A stretch of DNA of 64,000 nucleotides from DATCRE01 sp964235605 (GTDB lineage Bacteria > Bacteroidota > Bacteroidia > Cytophagales > Cyclobacteriaceae): NCBI GenBank assembly GCA_964235605.1, contig CAXSCR010000003.1, forward strand, positions 1 to 64,000, in the 5' to 3' direction. A program made the position numbers and the translations under genes. This document shows, piece after piece, positions 35,397 to 44,734 of the stretch (position 1 is the first letter of the stretch; each line of letters starts with the position of its first letter). The notes beneath the pieces were generated by a model. The model was given only the letters and a program-made list of their open reading frames with translations, ran no database searches and was not told the origin of the DNA.

Positions 35397-36077
35397 ATGG
35401 CAATAAAAAAACCAAAAAGTTGTGAACAAAAGTGGGTGCTAATGACACCCAGTGAAGGAGGACGTATTTGTTCCCAATGCAATAAGGTCATTATTGATTT
35501 TTCTAAAATGCGATGGAGAGACATCGAACGAATCCAGCAGCAAAATAATAATAACCTTTGTGGTATGTATTCACCTAAACAACTTGTCTTTTGGGGAAAG
35601 GAAGTCCCCGAAATCAATTGTTCTAAAATTGTGACATCGACTGCATTACTCGTGACATTAACAGCTTCGACTTCTTCCTTTTCGCAATCAACAATTTCAA
35701 TTGATACTACTAAGCGTACGATAATCAACGGAACCGTTACAAGTACACCTAATAATGGGCGGTACGATCCAATTGTGTCTACGTTGGTTATCCTCAAAGG
35801 AACAAGCCATGCAGTACAAACCAATTCAGAAGGGCAATACCAACTTGATGTTTCAGGTTATATTGATACTATTCAAAATCCAGCCTTAATTTTTACAATG
35901 ATTGGCTATAAGACACTGGAGTTACCGTTAAATATTAAGCCAAATACGGAACTGAAATATGATGTCCAGCTTAATGAGGACGATCCGCAATTGTCCATTT
36001 TTTATGTAAGAGCTCCAACGCGTAGCGAACGAATTAGATGGAAATTAAAAAAATGGTTTAGACGGAAGCCTACTTGA
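35397..36077 (+). CDS. Zinc-ribbon, membrane-anchored carboxypeptidase-regulatory-like protein
   Basis: A 226-residue protein in three parts. The N-terminus (CEQKWVLMTPSEGGRICSQC, then NKVIIDFSKM) has a Cys-x(n)-Cys-x2-Cys pattern typical of a small zinc-binding head found on Bacteroidota proteins. A hydrophobic helix follows (IVTSTALLVTLTASTSSFS), then a beta-sandwich like the carboxypeptidase-D regulatory or TonB-plug-like domain (IINGTVTS, STLVILKGTSHAVQTNSEGQ, LIFTMIGYKTLELPL), then a basic tail (RWKLKKWFRRKPT). It probably sits in the membrane with the head inside and the sandwich outside. Function unknown. It overlaps the next ORF by 4 bp. Confidence 0.65.
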   Translation: MAIKKPKSCEQKWVLMTPSEGGRICSQCNKVIIDFSKMRWRDIERIQQQNNNNLCGMYSPKQLVFWGKEVPEINCSKIVTSTALLVTLTASTSSFSQSTISIDTTKRTIINGTVTSTPNNGRYDPIVSTLVILKGTSHAVQTNSEGQYQLDVSGYIDTIQNPALIFTMIGYKTLELPLNIKPNTELKYDVQLNEDDPQLSIFYVRAPTRSERIRWKLKKWFRRKPT

Positions 36078-36337
36078 TGATTAGCGTTCATTTTTGTTAT
36101 TCGCAGACTGTAGTTGTTTATAATTCTGGTGGAAATTACCCCTGTTATATGGTAACAAAGACTGCTCAGAAATATAAGAATGCAGAAATTAACCTTGAAA
36201 GCGCATATGAAGCTGGTGACTTAGAAAAGACGAAATACTATTTAGACCAATCGGAAAAGAAGGGAGTTACAAGCCCGGGATTTTATTTTCTTTTAGGACA
36301 ATATTTTTATGTAAAAAATGGGGTCTATGTACTTTAG
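36074..36337 (+). pseudogene. Truncated hypothetical protein cut by an IS left end
   Basis: An ATG overlapping the previous stop by 4 bp opens 87 codons with a TPR-like stretch (KNAEINLESAYEAGDLEKTK, YFLLGQYFYVKNG). The frame then runs into GGGTCTATGTACTTTAG at 36320-36336, which looks like a transposon inverted-repeat end, and stops. An ISL3-type transposase start follows at 36374, so I infer that insertion removed the rest of the gene. Family not recognised. Confidence 0.5.
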
Positions 36338-36373
36338 TGTGGAAAGATATTAGAGATCTGCTATTTTTCGGTC

Positions 36374-36592
36374 ATGAACAGTATAGAAATATTTCAAATG
36401 GCTCTTCAATTGTCGGAGCCTTGGTTTGTGTCGGGTATTAATTTTAAAGAAGAGAAGAATGGCCATAAATCCCTTTGCATAGAGATTGATTTTAAGAAGG
36501 GCTATTCCTTTAAAGAAGGTTCGGTATACGATACCCATGAGCGTACATTAATCCAAGTAAAAACAAAAAACGTAAAAAGGCCAATCTCATAA
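36374..36592 (+). pseudogene. ISL3-family transposase N-terminal fragment
   Basis: 72 codons starting at ATG 36374 read MNSIEIFQMALQLSEPWFVS, then GINFKEEKNGHKSLCIEIDF, a typical ISL3-family transposase start. The piece ends near VYDTHERT, where the protein would normally continue with the zinc-binding and catalytic regions. Nothing after that matches. Remnant of a lost insertion sequence. Confidence 0.75.
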
Positions 36593-36619
36593 GATAAATG
36601 TTAATAAAGTTCAAAATGT

Positions 36620-37540
36620 TCAACTAATCTTCCAATACAATACCTGCTTTTGGTCAAGTGCCAGTTGGTAATAATACGCTGCTACTGCCACATCAAAAAC
36701 CGCCATTCCCATAGGATTAAACATCACCACATCATCTGAGTTAATTTTACTCAACAACCTATCAGAAACTAGCTCGGTAAGTGTTACGGTGTCTTCTTCT
36801 TGAAGGCCCATTTGTTTATGCATATTTTCAATGTCAGTGTTCTCCCGGCATACTTCGTTCCAATCATCAACGATCATTACTTTTACCCAATTTATATACG
36901 ACGGTACATAATCCCGCAATGATACATTAACTGCAGGGACCCTGGTTTGGGTTGAAGATCTACATAAGCCTTTTAGAAACAGTACAGGCCATAAAGACGT
37001 CTACATCTTCATACGCTTCTTGCCATGATTCACAAACTTTAAGACGGGACTTAAAACCGAAGGAACCTTCGAAATATCTACCGACCGAATGTCGTATATC
37101 CTCACTTCTTCGACGCGATCTGCTGCTATGTGTGATAACATATCCAAATGCAGTTGGCCAATAGGGCCAAAGCCCGTAATACCAACTTTTAATGGTGCGA
37201 CATGGTTGATGTTTTCAAGATACTCTCTCAACACTACGCCGGTGACGGCCGCAGTTCGAATACCACTGATCAGTGAAGTATTTACCACACATAAAGGAGC
37301 GCCTGTATCTGCTGCATTAAGAATGGTAACTGAATGTGCTCGAGGAATGCCCTTCTGTATATTTGCCGGGAAACTGGCAATCCACTTGATCCCTGCTATT
37401 GCAATATCACCTCCAACAAACGCAGGCATAGCAATAATTCTATTAGCAAGATCACGATATCGCAAATAAGGTTTTATTGGCTGCGCGACATCATTATCTC
37501 TCATTACCGATAAAGTCTTATATATCATGTCAATGGTAGC
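36620..37540 (-). pseudogene. Frameshifted SbnB-like (ornithine cyclodeaminase family) gene
   Basis: Minus-strand remains of an ornithine-cyclodeaminase/mu-crystallin family NAD-dependent dehydrogenase, closest in pattern to SbnB (which makes diaminopropionate precursors). One part (about 37540-37010) reads RIIAMPAFVGGDIAIAGIKW, then FPANIQKGIPRAHSVTILNA, then GFGPIGQLHLDML, the Rossmann fold. After HGKKRMKM the frame is lost: DVDVFMACT continues in a second frame and RVPAVNVSLRDYVPSYINWV in a third. The C-terminal part (36919-36620) is open again. The N-terminus (about 90 residues) is missing and abuts an ISAs1 transposase fragment, so IS insertion explains the truncation. At least two frameshifts. 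Confidence 0.75.
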
Positions 37541-37543
37541 ATT

Positions 37544-37798
37544 CCAATTGATGATGCAATGGGATGCCAACGTGAAATAGCACAAAAAATAATTGACAAG
37601 AAGGGAGACTATATTTTGATGGTCAAGGACAATCAAAAGAACTTAAAGGAGCAGGTAGAAAAGGTATTTTCCATTCAACGCCCCTTACATTCCCATGAGC
37701 AAGTCGATATGGGGCATGGACGCATAGAGAAAAGAATCTGCGATGTTGTTGATCGTCTGGAATTTTTAGATGATCGAAAAAAGATTCATTTCCAATGA
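37544..37798 (+). pseudogene. ISAs1-family transposase internal fragment
   Basis: Reads PIDDAMGCQREIAQKIID, then KGDYILMVKDNQKNLKEQVE and GHGRIEKRICDVVDRLEFL, the conserved central segment of ISAs1/H-repeat transposases. Neither N- nor C-terminal parts are present. It joins directly to a T9SS tail on its right and to the sbnB remnant on its left. Confidence 0.75.
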
Positions 37799-38010
37799 CT
37801 GTCCATCCCAATCCTGCCAGGCAAATTGTCTTCATTGACTCAAAGAAGGTTATTAGCAAGATTGAGTTGTTTGATGTGACAGGAAGTTTACAAAACGGTG
37901 TTACACTACAAGGCGATCATATAGATTTGGAAAACATCAATTCGGGTGTATTTATGCTTAGAGTTTATTCAGGTGCAACGATAAAAAATGTAAAGCTACT
38001 GAAGGAATAA
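37795..38010 (+). pseudogene. Orphan T9SS C-terminal sorting domain
   Basis: About 70 codons, VHPNPARQIVFIDS, then KIELFDVTGSLQNGV and NINSGVFMLRVYSGATIKN, then VKLLKE: a type IX secretion C-terminal sorting domain (Por_Secre_tail). The secreted protein it belonged to is gone; upstream is only a transposase fragment. Remnant created by deletion or IS activity. Confidence 0.75.
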
Positions 38011-38108
38011 CCTCATAGTAAATTTAAAGATCCCTTCTTTCAAGCAATCTTAGCAATAAGTGCTTGAATGGGGGGGGGTGCAAATCTGCGAAGCATGAGA
38101 TAATCTCT

Positions 38109-39509
38109 TCAAGATTTAAATCTTATGGGAAGTACAAAACGTGACTGCACTGGCCTGTTGTGGTGCGTAGCAGAAATCCAATTATTCACTGTCAAAACTA
38201 CGTCTATTGCGGCCTGATCACATTCGGGATCAAATCCCTTCAGAACCTTAGGATGAGTTACCATTCCGTTTTTACTAACAATGAATTCTACGAATACCCT
38301 GCCCTCGAGGTGCTTTCTTCGTGCGCTTTTTGGATAACGAATTGCAGCACTTAAATCTTTATGCAATGCTTGCATTCCTCCTTTGTACTCTGCCGGCTTT
38401 TCTGCGAAAAAGTAAACGGTATCACTTCCTTCAACCGTAAAACTACCAAATAGTACAGAGTCCTTTATCTCTTTAACTATGGTATATATTTTTGACTGCT
38501 CGGATATAAATCCATTGCCGTTCTGTAAAAGATCGTTGCCCTCTTCAGACCAGTAGTGACGATAAAAGCCTTTATTCTCAACATAAAATATTTCAGATTT
38601 ATGGTCGCCATTTAAATAGTACGAGTTATGCAGTCCTGTTTTTTCGTTATGCACAAAAAGACCTTCTTCCTGAATTGTTCCGTCTTCGAAATATAATGTT
38701 CTCTTGCCTTCAAAGGCTAGGTCAGGATTAAAACTGCTGCACTCAGATATCATTTGTATTTTGCCAGAGATGTAGTAATCGCGCACAATATAGGCATTGT
38801 CTGTTTCTTCAACCATACGATAGAAAGACGCGCTATCGCGTGTGCCTACGGCTTTCCAATCCTTATCAAAGTATTTTATAATCTCATTTGGCTGTACTTT
38901 TACTTTCGGGTACTTCACCCCTGCTTGAATATCAATATCCATTTGATTCTCTGCAGGCACCTTGGGACAAGAGTATCTATGACTGTATGCGCAGTACGGA
39001 TTATATGCCTTGTTAAAATCAATGACCATATCGTTACCTTTTTTAGGAATATCTAAGTCTATGTAACGCCCGCCTGTGTAGGTTTGCGCTCCATTGGTAA
39101 GATCGGTAAACGGAAAAAATAAATGATTAGCATCCTTTGCTTTTTTTACAGGTTCAACGGACTGATATACGGGTAGCCTAAATTCTTTTCCCTTTAATGT
39201 AAATTCAACATAACCATAAATATGGTCGTTGGTAACTCTGGTGGTAGATGTTTTAAGATGTAAGACTGGCGTACCTGGTGTAACGGTGAGTTTCGCCTTA
39301 ATACGGTATATCAAATTGATTGGAAAGAATGGATGGCCTTTAAACTCCTTCAAAGCGTTAGGCTCCAGCGGTGATTCTTTAGGGTCCTTATAAAAATCGT
39401 CGAGCTCTTCTTGGAAGGCGATGATTTCAGCTACGGCCTTAATGGAATCAGTTTGAGCAATGGCATGGAAGCTATATATGCTACAAAGAATTAGAAAAAT
39501 TTTGTTCAT
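38109..39509 (-). CDS. DUF1684 - MORN-like - TonB C-terminal fusion protein
   Basis: A 466-residue secreted protein with signal peptide MNKIFLILCSIYSFHAIA. Residues about 22-200 are a DUF1684 domain (DPKESPLEPNALKEFKGHPF, GRYIDLDIPKKGNDMVIDFN, KAYNPYCAYSHRYSCPKVP with conserved Cys). A middle region (about 230-340) has MORN-type 'YxxG' variants (TLYFEDGTIQEEGLF, HNSYYLNGDHKSEIFYV). The last 90 residues are a TonB C-terminal domain (YKGGMQALHKDLSAAIRYPK, GRVFVEFIVSKNGMVT, VLPIRF). DUF1684 proteins are usually stand-alone, so the three-part architecture is unusual. It has no membrane helix besides the signal, so it is unlikely to be a classical energy transducer. Confidence 0.8.
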   Translation of the reverse strand: MNKIFLILCSIYSFHAIAQTDSIKAVAEIIAFQEELDDFYKDPKESPLEPNALKEFKGHPFFPINLIYRIKAKLTVTPGTPVLHLKTSTTRVTNDHIYGYVEFTLKGKEFRLPVYQSVEPVKKAKDANHLFFPFTDLTNGAQTYTGGRYIDLDIPKKGNDMVIDFNKAYNPYCAYSHRYSCPKVPAENQMDIDIQAGVKYPKVKVQPNEIIKYFDKDWKAVGTRDSASFYRMVEETDNAYIVRDYYISGKIQMISECSSFNPDLAFEGKRTLYFEDGTIQEEGLFVHNEKTGLHNSYYLNGDHKSEIFYVENKGFYRHYWSEEGNDLLQNGNGFISEQSKIYTIVKEIKDSVLFGSFTVEGSDTVYFFAEKPAEYKGGMQALHKDLSAAIRYPKSARRKHLEGRVFVEFIVSKNGMVTHPKVLKGFDPECDQAAIDVVLTVNNWISATHHNRPVQSRFVLPIRFKS

Positions 39510-39622
39510 GTTACAGGGAATATGGCACAGCTAAGTTGATGCAAAAATAGGAATTTTGTATGTGTAATCAGTATTGAAATAATAAAGAGATGGTTTAACG
39601 AGCTCTCTGAAATAAACCACCC

Positions 39623-41920
39623 TCATTTCATCAATATCTTCATAGGCTCCTTTAATGATTTGGGCATGTCGCCTTTGTATTTTATCTGAAAACAAGAGAA
39701 GCCATTGTATGGGATAATGTCTTTTGTGGAATGCATTTTTACCCGGGCATTGGCGCCAGTGTCGGCAAAGTAGGATAGGAATGTATGCTCACGCGCTTTG
39801 ATAAGTTGATTAAATTTATGATCGACAATGTCACTACCGAGATAGTGATGGCACTTATCGTGAATAGTGAACATGGTGGTGTCACGGGTAATCTTCACCA
39901 TGTCTTTAACAAGATCATGCCCCAAATCTTTTACTGACATTTTCTCAACTTTTATGGAATCGTTCTCTGTAAAGTCGCTCGACTTTTTATTATTCTCTGT
40001 TAAAAAATGTTTTTTCTTTGTCTCAAAAAACAGAATATGTTCCTTTTCTCTTTGTACATACTGCTGTGTGTAAACTTCAATGGAGGCTTCTTTATTTTCT
40101 TCGAGAAAGTTAGCAAGCTTCTTTAAGAATTTTTCTTGTCGTGATGAAAGCGATGTCTGATGAGTAGGCCAGATGAGTTGAAATGATTCATCTATTTTCT
40201 TCTCTTTGCTTTTCACTTGCAGGGCATATGGAAGTGTTGGCGGCTTAATAAAGATGTTCTTGAATAGATCGATGAACACATCTCCGAAATTAAATTTTGG
40301 ATCTCTTAGACTGCCTGTGATGGGAATTTTATAGTTGATAACATCTCCCCGCTCGCGTATAAAAGCCATGATTAGCGGCAATGGAAATTTCTTTTTTGTG
40401 TCTTTACTTTTAAGCTTCCGTGCTACGTGTGGCTTTACGAGAACAAGCTGATTTTCACTTTTAATTTCGCCATTACGAACTTTCCAAGTTCCATTCATAT
40501 TCAATGTTCCTTTGTCCAGAGGAAAGGAAGTATACGAGATAATATAAGGATTGAAGACCGTGACAGGCACTTTGTTCAAATGATAATTAAAATCAATATC
40601 ACCACTGTCTAGTGGATTAAGGCTAAGCCTTGCACTTGAGTTTCCATAAGGATAAACATCGAATTTCAAATTGAAATGCACGCGTTTGTTGGTCTTTGAT
40701 ATCGAATCGGCTTTGAGATAAACATGTTGTGCTGCTATAGAGAATTTTTCATTAAGGGCATAGTCAACGTACTTTACTTCCCCATCAGTTAGGGAAAGTG
40801 CATTGACTCGATACTGACTCACAAAAAAATCTTTTGCCAACTTCTTAATATAACGACTTATCGCAATTACAAGATTGAACCTTCCTGACTGTGCAGTAAC
40901 ATCTTTAACGTTTGCGCCTTGTTTTCCAAACATCGCTTGTATGTTGTCAAGAGAATCGAAGTGTTCAAAGCTAAAATATGATTTATCAAGCGTCACCGAA
41001 TCAAAAAGAAATTTGTTGCTCGCTGGGCTCAGCTCGTCCATAACCAGAAGAAGTTTCTTAAAAGAAGCGTAATCGTAAGTCGTAGTTTTGCCAAGGTGAA
41101 AATCGCTGAAAGCGAGTCGTCCTTTCATGGTAAGGCGCCTTGTATCTTTAAAGTTTCCATAAGCTTTTATATCGGCATCGAGATGCGCTTTAAACATACC
41201 GTAGTTTATTAATTCCCATAGGTATTGCCTAATGATCTCTAAGTCTTGGTCTTTGATGACAGTAGCGAATTTGTAATCGAGTGTTTTGGTGTTAATGGTG
41301 AAGGCTCCACTAGTTTTTCCACCGCGAGATAGGAATGTAAATGTAGAAGCGATGGTGTCAGCGTCCCATCGAATGCCGCTGCATTGCAGGTTCACCTTCT
41401 CAATGAAGTATTTTATAGGCGTGATCTTTTCCACATAATGAAATAAGCCATCAGTGATGCTTATGTTATTTATGCTTACATGCACAGAAGAGTTATTCTT
41501 ACCGGAATCAGTAGTATCTTTTTTTGAGGAAAATCTTTTAATGAGGTCGTTAAAATTGAAGTTGTCTTTTTTTTGAATAATTATGCCGATGGGATGATCA
41601 ACATTAAGCTCAGTAATCTCTACGTTTTTGAAAATGAGTTTACGCATCGCAAAGTTGGCACTCACACCTTCTGCCGAAAAGAAGAGGGTGTCTTTGCTCG
41701 CTTCGGCAATACGAAGGTTAACAATATGGATATAGCCTGTAAAGGGATTTACATAAGCCCAATCCATTGTAATCTGCCTGCCGGTATATTTTACATCGTA
41801 TTTTTCAATGAGGTATTTGGCTATCGGTGAAATGAAAATGAGGCAAACGGTTACTATTGCGGATGTAGTAATAGCTATGGTGAGAATCGTCTCCTTTAAT
41901 TTGGTGTCTGTTAGTTTCAT
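39623..41920 (-). CDS. DUF748/AsmA-like envelope protein
   Basis: A 765-residue protein anchored by an N-terminal helix (ETILTIAITTSAIVTVCLIFI). ATG at 41920; the upstream opening begins with TTG and adds an unrelated leader. The body alternates beta-strand repeats typical of the AsmA/DUF748 group (YTGRQITMDWAYVNPFTGYI, VEITELNVDHPIGIIIQKKD, SINNISITDGLFHYV, LKFDVYPYGNSSARLSLNPL). Such proteins form long periplasmic bridges and are linked to lipid transport or outer-membrane assembly. The C-terminal third (TLPYALQVKSKEKKIDESFQ and beyond) has helical segments and a KIDESFQ region. It has its own transcription unit; the exact cargo is unknown. Confidence 0.7.
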   Translation of the reverse strand: MKLTDTKLKETILTIAITTSAIVTVCLIFISPIAKYLIEKYDVKYTGRQITMDWAYVNPFTGYIHIVNLRIAEASKDTLFFSAEGVSANFAMRKLIFKNVEITELNVDHPIGIIIQKKDNFNFNDLIKRFSSKKDTTDSGKNNSSVHVSINNISITDGLFHYVEKITPIKYFIEKVNLQCSGIRWDADTIASTFTFLSRGGKTSGAFTINTKTLDYKFATVIKDQDLEIIRQYLWELINYGMFKAHLDADIKAYGNFKDTRRLTMKGRLAFSDFHLGKTTTYDYASFKKLLLVMDELSPASNKFLFDSVTLDKSYFSFEHFDSLDNIQAMFGKQGANVKDVTAQSGRFNLVIAISRYIKKLAKDFFVSQYRVNALSLTDGEVKYVDYALNEKFSIAAQHVYLKADSISKTNKRVHFNLKFDVYPYGNSSARLSLNPLDSGDIDFNYHLNKVPVTVFNPYIISYTSFPLDKGTLNMNGTWKVRNGEIKSENQLVLVKPHVARKLKSKDTKKKFPLPLIMAFIRERGDVINYKIPITGSLRDPKFNFGDVFIDLFKNIFIKPPTLPYALQVKSKEKKIDESFQLIWPTHQTSLSSRQEKFLKKLANFLEENKEASIEVYTQQYVQREKEHILFFETKKKHFLTENNKKSSDFTENDSIKVEKMSVKDLGHDLVKDMVKITRDTTMFTIHDKCHHYLGSDIVDHKFNQLIKAREHTFLSYFADTGANARVKMHSTKDIIPYNGFSCFQIKYKGDMPKSLKEPMKILMK

Positions 41921-42598
41921 TGGGGTGAAAAAGGTGACTGGGGTTTTACGCAAATTGCTTGCGGTATCGTAGATAAATATTTGTGCCAGTGTTTTCCGTT
42001 AGTTGAATGATTAGTCGTACATGGATGTTTTATTTGATACTGCTGCAGGATGGTTTAAGCGTCCATAATGGATCAGATTTTTATATTAACTATTAGGAGG
42101 TTTAATGCAAAGTTATAAACTGAATCCATTCAATTAACGCTCACACCTAAAGGAAAGATAGCTCAACATTCATTGAATACTTAACCAATCCGGTACGGAA
42201 TAAAGAATTCATAATGAACCAAGTACGAAGGCTTGTCTTCCCTCGTACCTGGTTCCTCTGCTTTCGACTTTACCTGGTTCAATAGTTATTGCAGGAAGTT
42301 CACCTTTATCATTCTCACCTTTTAAATAGGAAGGCAAGTTCAAATCCGCCATGTTGAATGCTAAATTAAGGCATTGCTACTCACAAACAACATAGGATGG
42401 GGAATGAAGCGTATAGCTTCTAGCTAACAGTAGATAGATTTTTTTTCATAGGAGGATTTTAGTTGAACAATTATTATTGATTGATAAATAACGAATACAC
42501 CCAACCGCCCGATATATTTAAAGGGATATGAGTTCAAAATATCTAACTATACTTACTTTAAGTATACTGTTTATATAAATAGAAAAATAACTAAACTA
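41921..42598. other. Intergenic region with an imperfect inverted repeat
   Basis: Most of it is unassigned. An inverted repeat (GAACCAAGTACGAAGG at 42216-42231 against CCCTCGTACCTGGTTC at 42240-42255) spans 40 bp and could form a hairpin. A possible 47-codon ORF overlaps it. Confidence 0.4.
42209..42352 (-). CDS. Possible 47-aa protein of unknown function
   Basis: An ATG at 42352 opens 47 codons with protein-like composition (MADLNLPSYLKGENDKGELP, later TRYEGRQAFVLGSL). No family, signal or repeat of it in the window. It contains the imperfect inverted repeat at 42216-42255, so it may equally be a chance frame. Confidence 0.25.
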   Translation of the reverse strand: MADLNLPSYLKGENDKGELPAITIEPGKVESRGTRYEGRQAFVLGSL

Positions 42599-44734
42599 TT
42601 ATTTCTTAGTTATTTTTATAGATTTAATAGTATGCATATGCCTGGCTCTAATAACATACAGTCCGGCTGGATAGGCAAAACCGTCTACATCATATGGCGT
42701 ATTTTTCCCAACTTTAGTATGTAATACCCGTTGGCCTTGCATATTAATAATCTCAACATCTACATCAGAATCATCAGGCGTTGAAATCATGAATTTAAAT
42801 TTATCGACAAAAGGATTAGGATATGCACGGACCATATAAAGAGATACATCTTCAATGTTATCACTTGCATCTATACTACGTACCATTGTCTCTGCGCATG
42901 ATTTCCATGTTGATGATTTCAAACTGGAAGTTTGGTGTAGGTTATCGTCATACCAAGTGATTCGTACATAGTTTATACCTGGTAATGTTTGCGTTGTAAA
43001 GAATGTTTCACCAGGAGCAGCAGAAAGTTCACCCGTTTGCACCGTATTAGGAACACGCCATTTCAATTCTACTGTAAACGGATTATTGTTAATTACTTTC
43101 CAACGCCTAAACGATGTTGGATTATCGGAACAGACTGTGCGGAGTATTAAGCCCTTGCTAGAAGCTACACGAATGCTATTTGAATTAGTCGATTCACTAT
43201 ATTGATTTAATGCTCTAACTTCATACATATAGCGTTTATTCGCCTTTGTACCTGTCACTATTTGTGACGTGCTTGTCACCATCATACTTTCATAGCCAGA
43301 AAGAAAAGATGAATCATTAATCGATATAACATCAAGCTCATAATAATCTGCGCCATCTACGGCAGTCCAATTTGCTATGAATTGGGTTGGTGTAACAAAA
43401 TTAGCGGGTTTGGCTACTGGGGCAACTAGGGCATGCGTAGTATCCGCAAATGTAGATGCCGATGTAGATCTTGAAAATGGTCCATAGTAAATATCATTCG
43501 TTAACTCAAGTACTCCGCATACTCTGAAATAATACGTAGAATTAGGTAATAAGTCACCTATTTCGGTTGATAGGGAAGCACCGTCATACATAGGCACTGA
43601 TGAATATGGCCCATCTATGGAATTAGCTATCTGAAGATCTATCCATGACTGAAATGTAGTATTACCAATATTCACTAAGATGGAAGTTGAACTTATTCCT
43701 ACAGCGTCTATGCTGGGCGCGGGCGGGAGCTTAAGAATCATGCCTGATGCTTCCACGCTATGTAAAGGATCAAGGACATAATAAAGCCAAACCGATTCGG
43801 GGCGATTTGTTGTAAACTTAGCCATATCTATAGCAACCAACCTATAAACATATTTTACATTAGCCGATACGTCGGCGTCTATAAATGTGGTTGTGTTAAC
43901 TGGCAAAGAAATTATATTCATCCCTTCTGTAAATTCACCTGTAGAAGTGCGTCGCACCAAAAGAAATGCCGCCTCATGATCTGAGTTATCGGTCCAGGAT
44001 AAATGGATTTTATTATCAACTCCAGCTGTAGCTATAAAATTTGTTGGATTCTCAACTTCACCCTGCGTTACAGCAGAGACCATCGGGGAGAAGTCACTAT
44101 AAATAAACTTATTGCCATCTTTAATTACCGCCCTTATTCTAACATACACGGTTGAATTAGGTTCGTAAAACCCATCATCGTACGGTCCCCTTGCTTTCAA
44201 ATTTGAAATAGTAATCATACTACCTAAAGGTACTCCGGTAATTATTTCCTTTCCATAAAAATTTCTAGGATCCCCCGAAAACTCAGGAAGGTAACTTGTA
44301 TGCTGAACTTCATACCATGTCTCCATGTCACTATTATCAGTAAAGTTTACTACAATAGACATATTGTTAGAGGTTCCTGTAGTTGCCGTAACATTTGCAG
44401 GTACTGGTGGTGGTTGTCTAAATAGTGTTACTGCCGTTGTAACGCCATCAACCGAATAATAATAAGGTACATTCGGGTTAACCTGTGTATCGATATAGCT
44501 TGTTGTATTTGGGGGGATAATAATTTCTTCGCTATTCCAATAATAATCATCCCATTCTTTCCGAATGACAAATCCGTTTTCACTATCAGAATTGTCAGTC
44601 CATGTTAAAACGATTTGATAAGCATCGTCACTTGGAATTGCGCGGAAGTTCAAAGGAGAATTTTGAGAAAAAACTTGAGGCGTTAAGACTTGTAAGAAAA
44701 CAAGAAGTACTAATTTAAACAGTTTGGTTTTCAT
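42599..44734 (-). CDS. T9SS-secreted fibronectin type III protein
   Basis: A 711-residue surface or secreted protein. Signal peptide MKTKLFKLVLLVFLQVLTPQ... to FSQ. About five fibronectin-type-III-like domains follow, recognisable by repeated 'TWTDNSDxExGF' and 'VxANVxYxYRV' patterns (starting near residues 27, 115, 230, 340 and 435). A Bacteroidota-specific beta domain is at about 530-620 (RTVCSDNPTSFRRWKVINNN, WYDDNLHQTSS). The end (about 635-711) is a T9SS sorting domain: VRAYPNPFVDKFKF, VEIINMQGQRVL and PAGLYVIRARH, then IKSIKITKK. It needs the T9SS machinery, which is not in this window. A role in adhesion or substrate binding is inferred. Confidence 0.88.
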   Translation of the reverse strand: MKTKLFKLVLLVFLQVLTPQVFSQNSPLNFRAIPSDDAYQIVLTWTDNSDSENGFVIRKEWDDYYWNSEEIIIPPNTTSYIDTQVNPNVPYYYSVDGVTTAVTLFRQPPPVPANVTATTGTSNNMSIVVNFTDNSDMETWYEVQHTSYLPEFSGDPRNFYGKEIITGVPLGSMITISNLKARGPYDDGFYEPNSTVYVRIRAVIKDGNKFIYSDFSPMVSAVTQGEVENPTNFIATAGVDNKIHLSWTDNSDHEAAFLLVRRTSTGEFTEGMNIISLPVNTTTFIDADVSANVKYVYRLVAIDMAKFTTNRPESVWLYYVLDPLHSVEASGMILKLPPAPSIDAVGISSTSILVNIGNTTFQSWIDLQIANSIDGPYSSVPMYDGASLSTEIGDLLPNSTYYFRVCGVLELTNDIYYGPFSRSTSASTFADTTHALVAPVAKPANFVTPTQFIANWTAVDGADYYELDVISINDSSFLSGYESMMVTSTSQIVTGTKANKRYMYEVRALNQYSESTNSNSIRVASSKGLILRTVCSDNPTSFRRWKVINNNPFTVELKWRVPNTVQTGELSAAPGETFFTTQTLPGINYVRITWYDDNLHQTSSLKSSTWKSCAETMVRSIDASDNIEDVSLYMVRAYPNPFVDKFKFMISTPDDSDVDVEIINMQGQRVLHTKVGKNTPYDVDGFAYPAGLYVIRARHMHTIKSIKITKK

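Noticed and set aside
35156..35425. 89-codon plus-strand ORF before the zinc-ribbon gene
   Set aside because: Antisense to the XRE fragment in part, with only one hydrophobic stretch near its end; no support.
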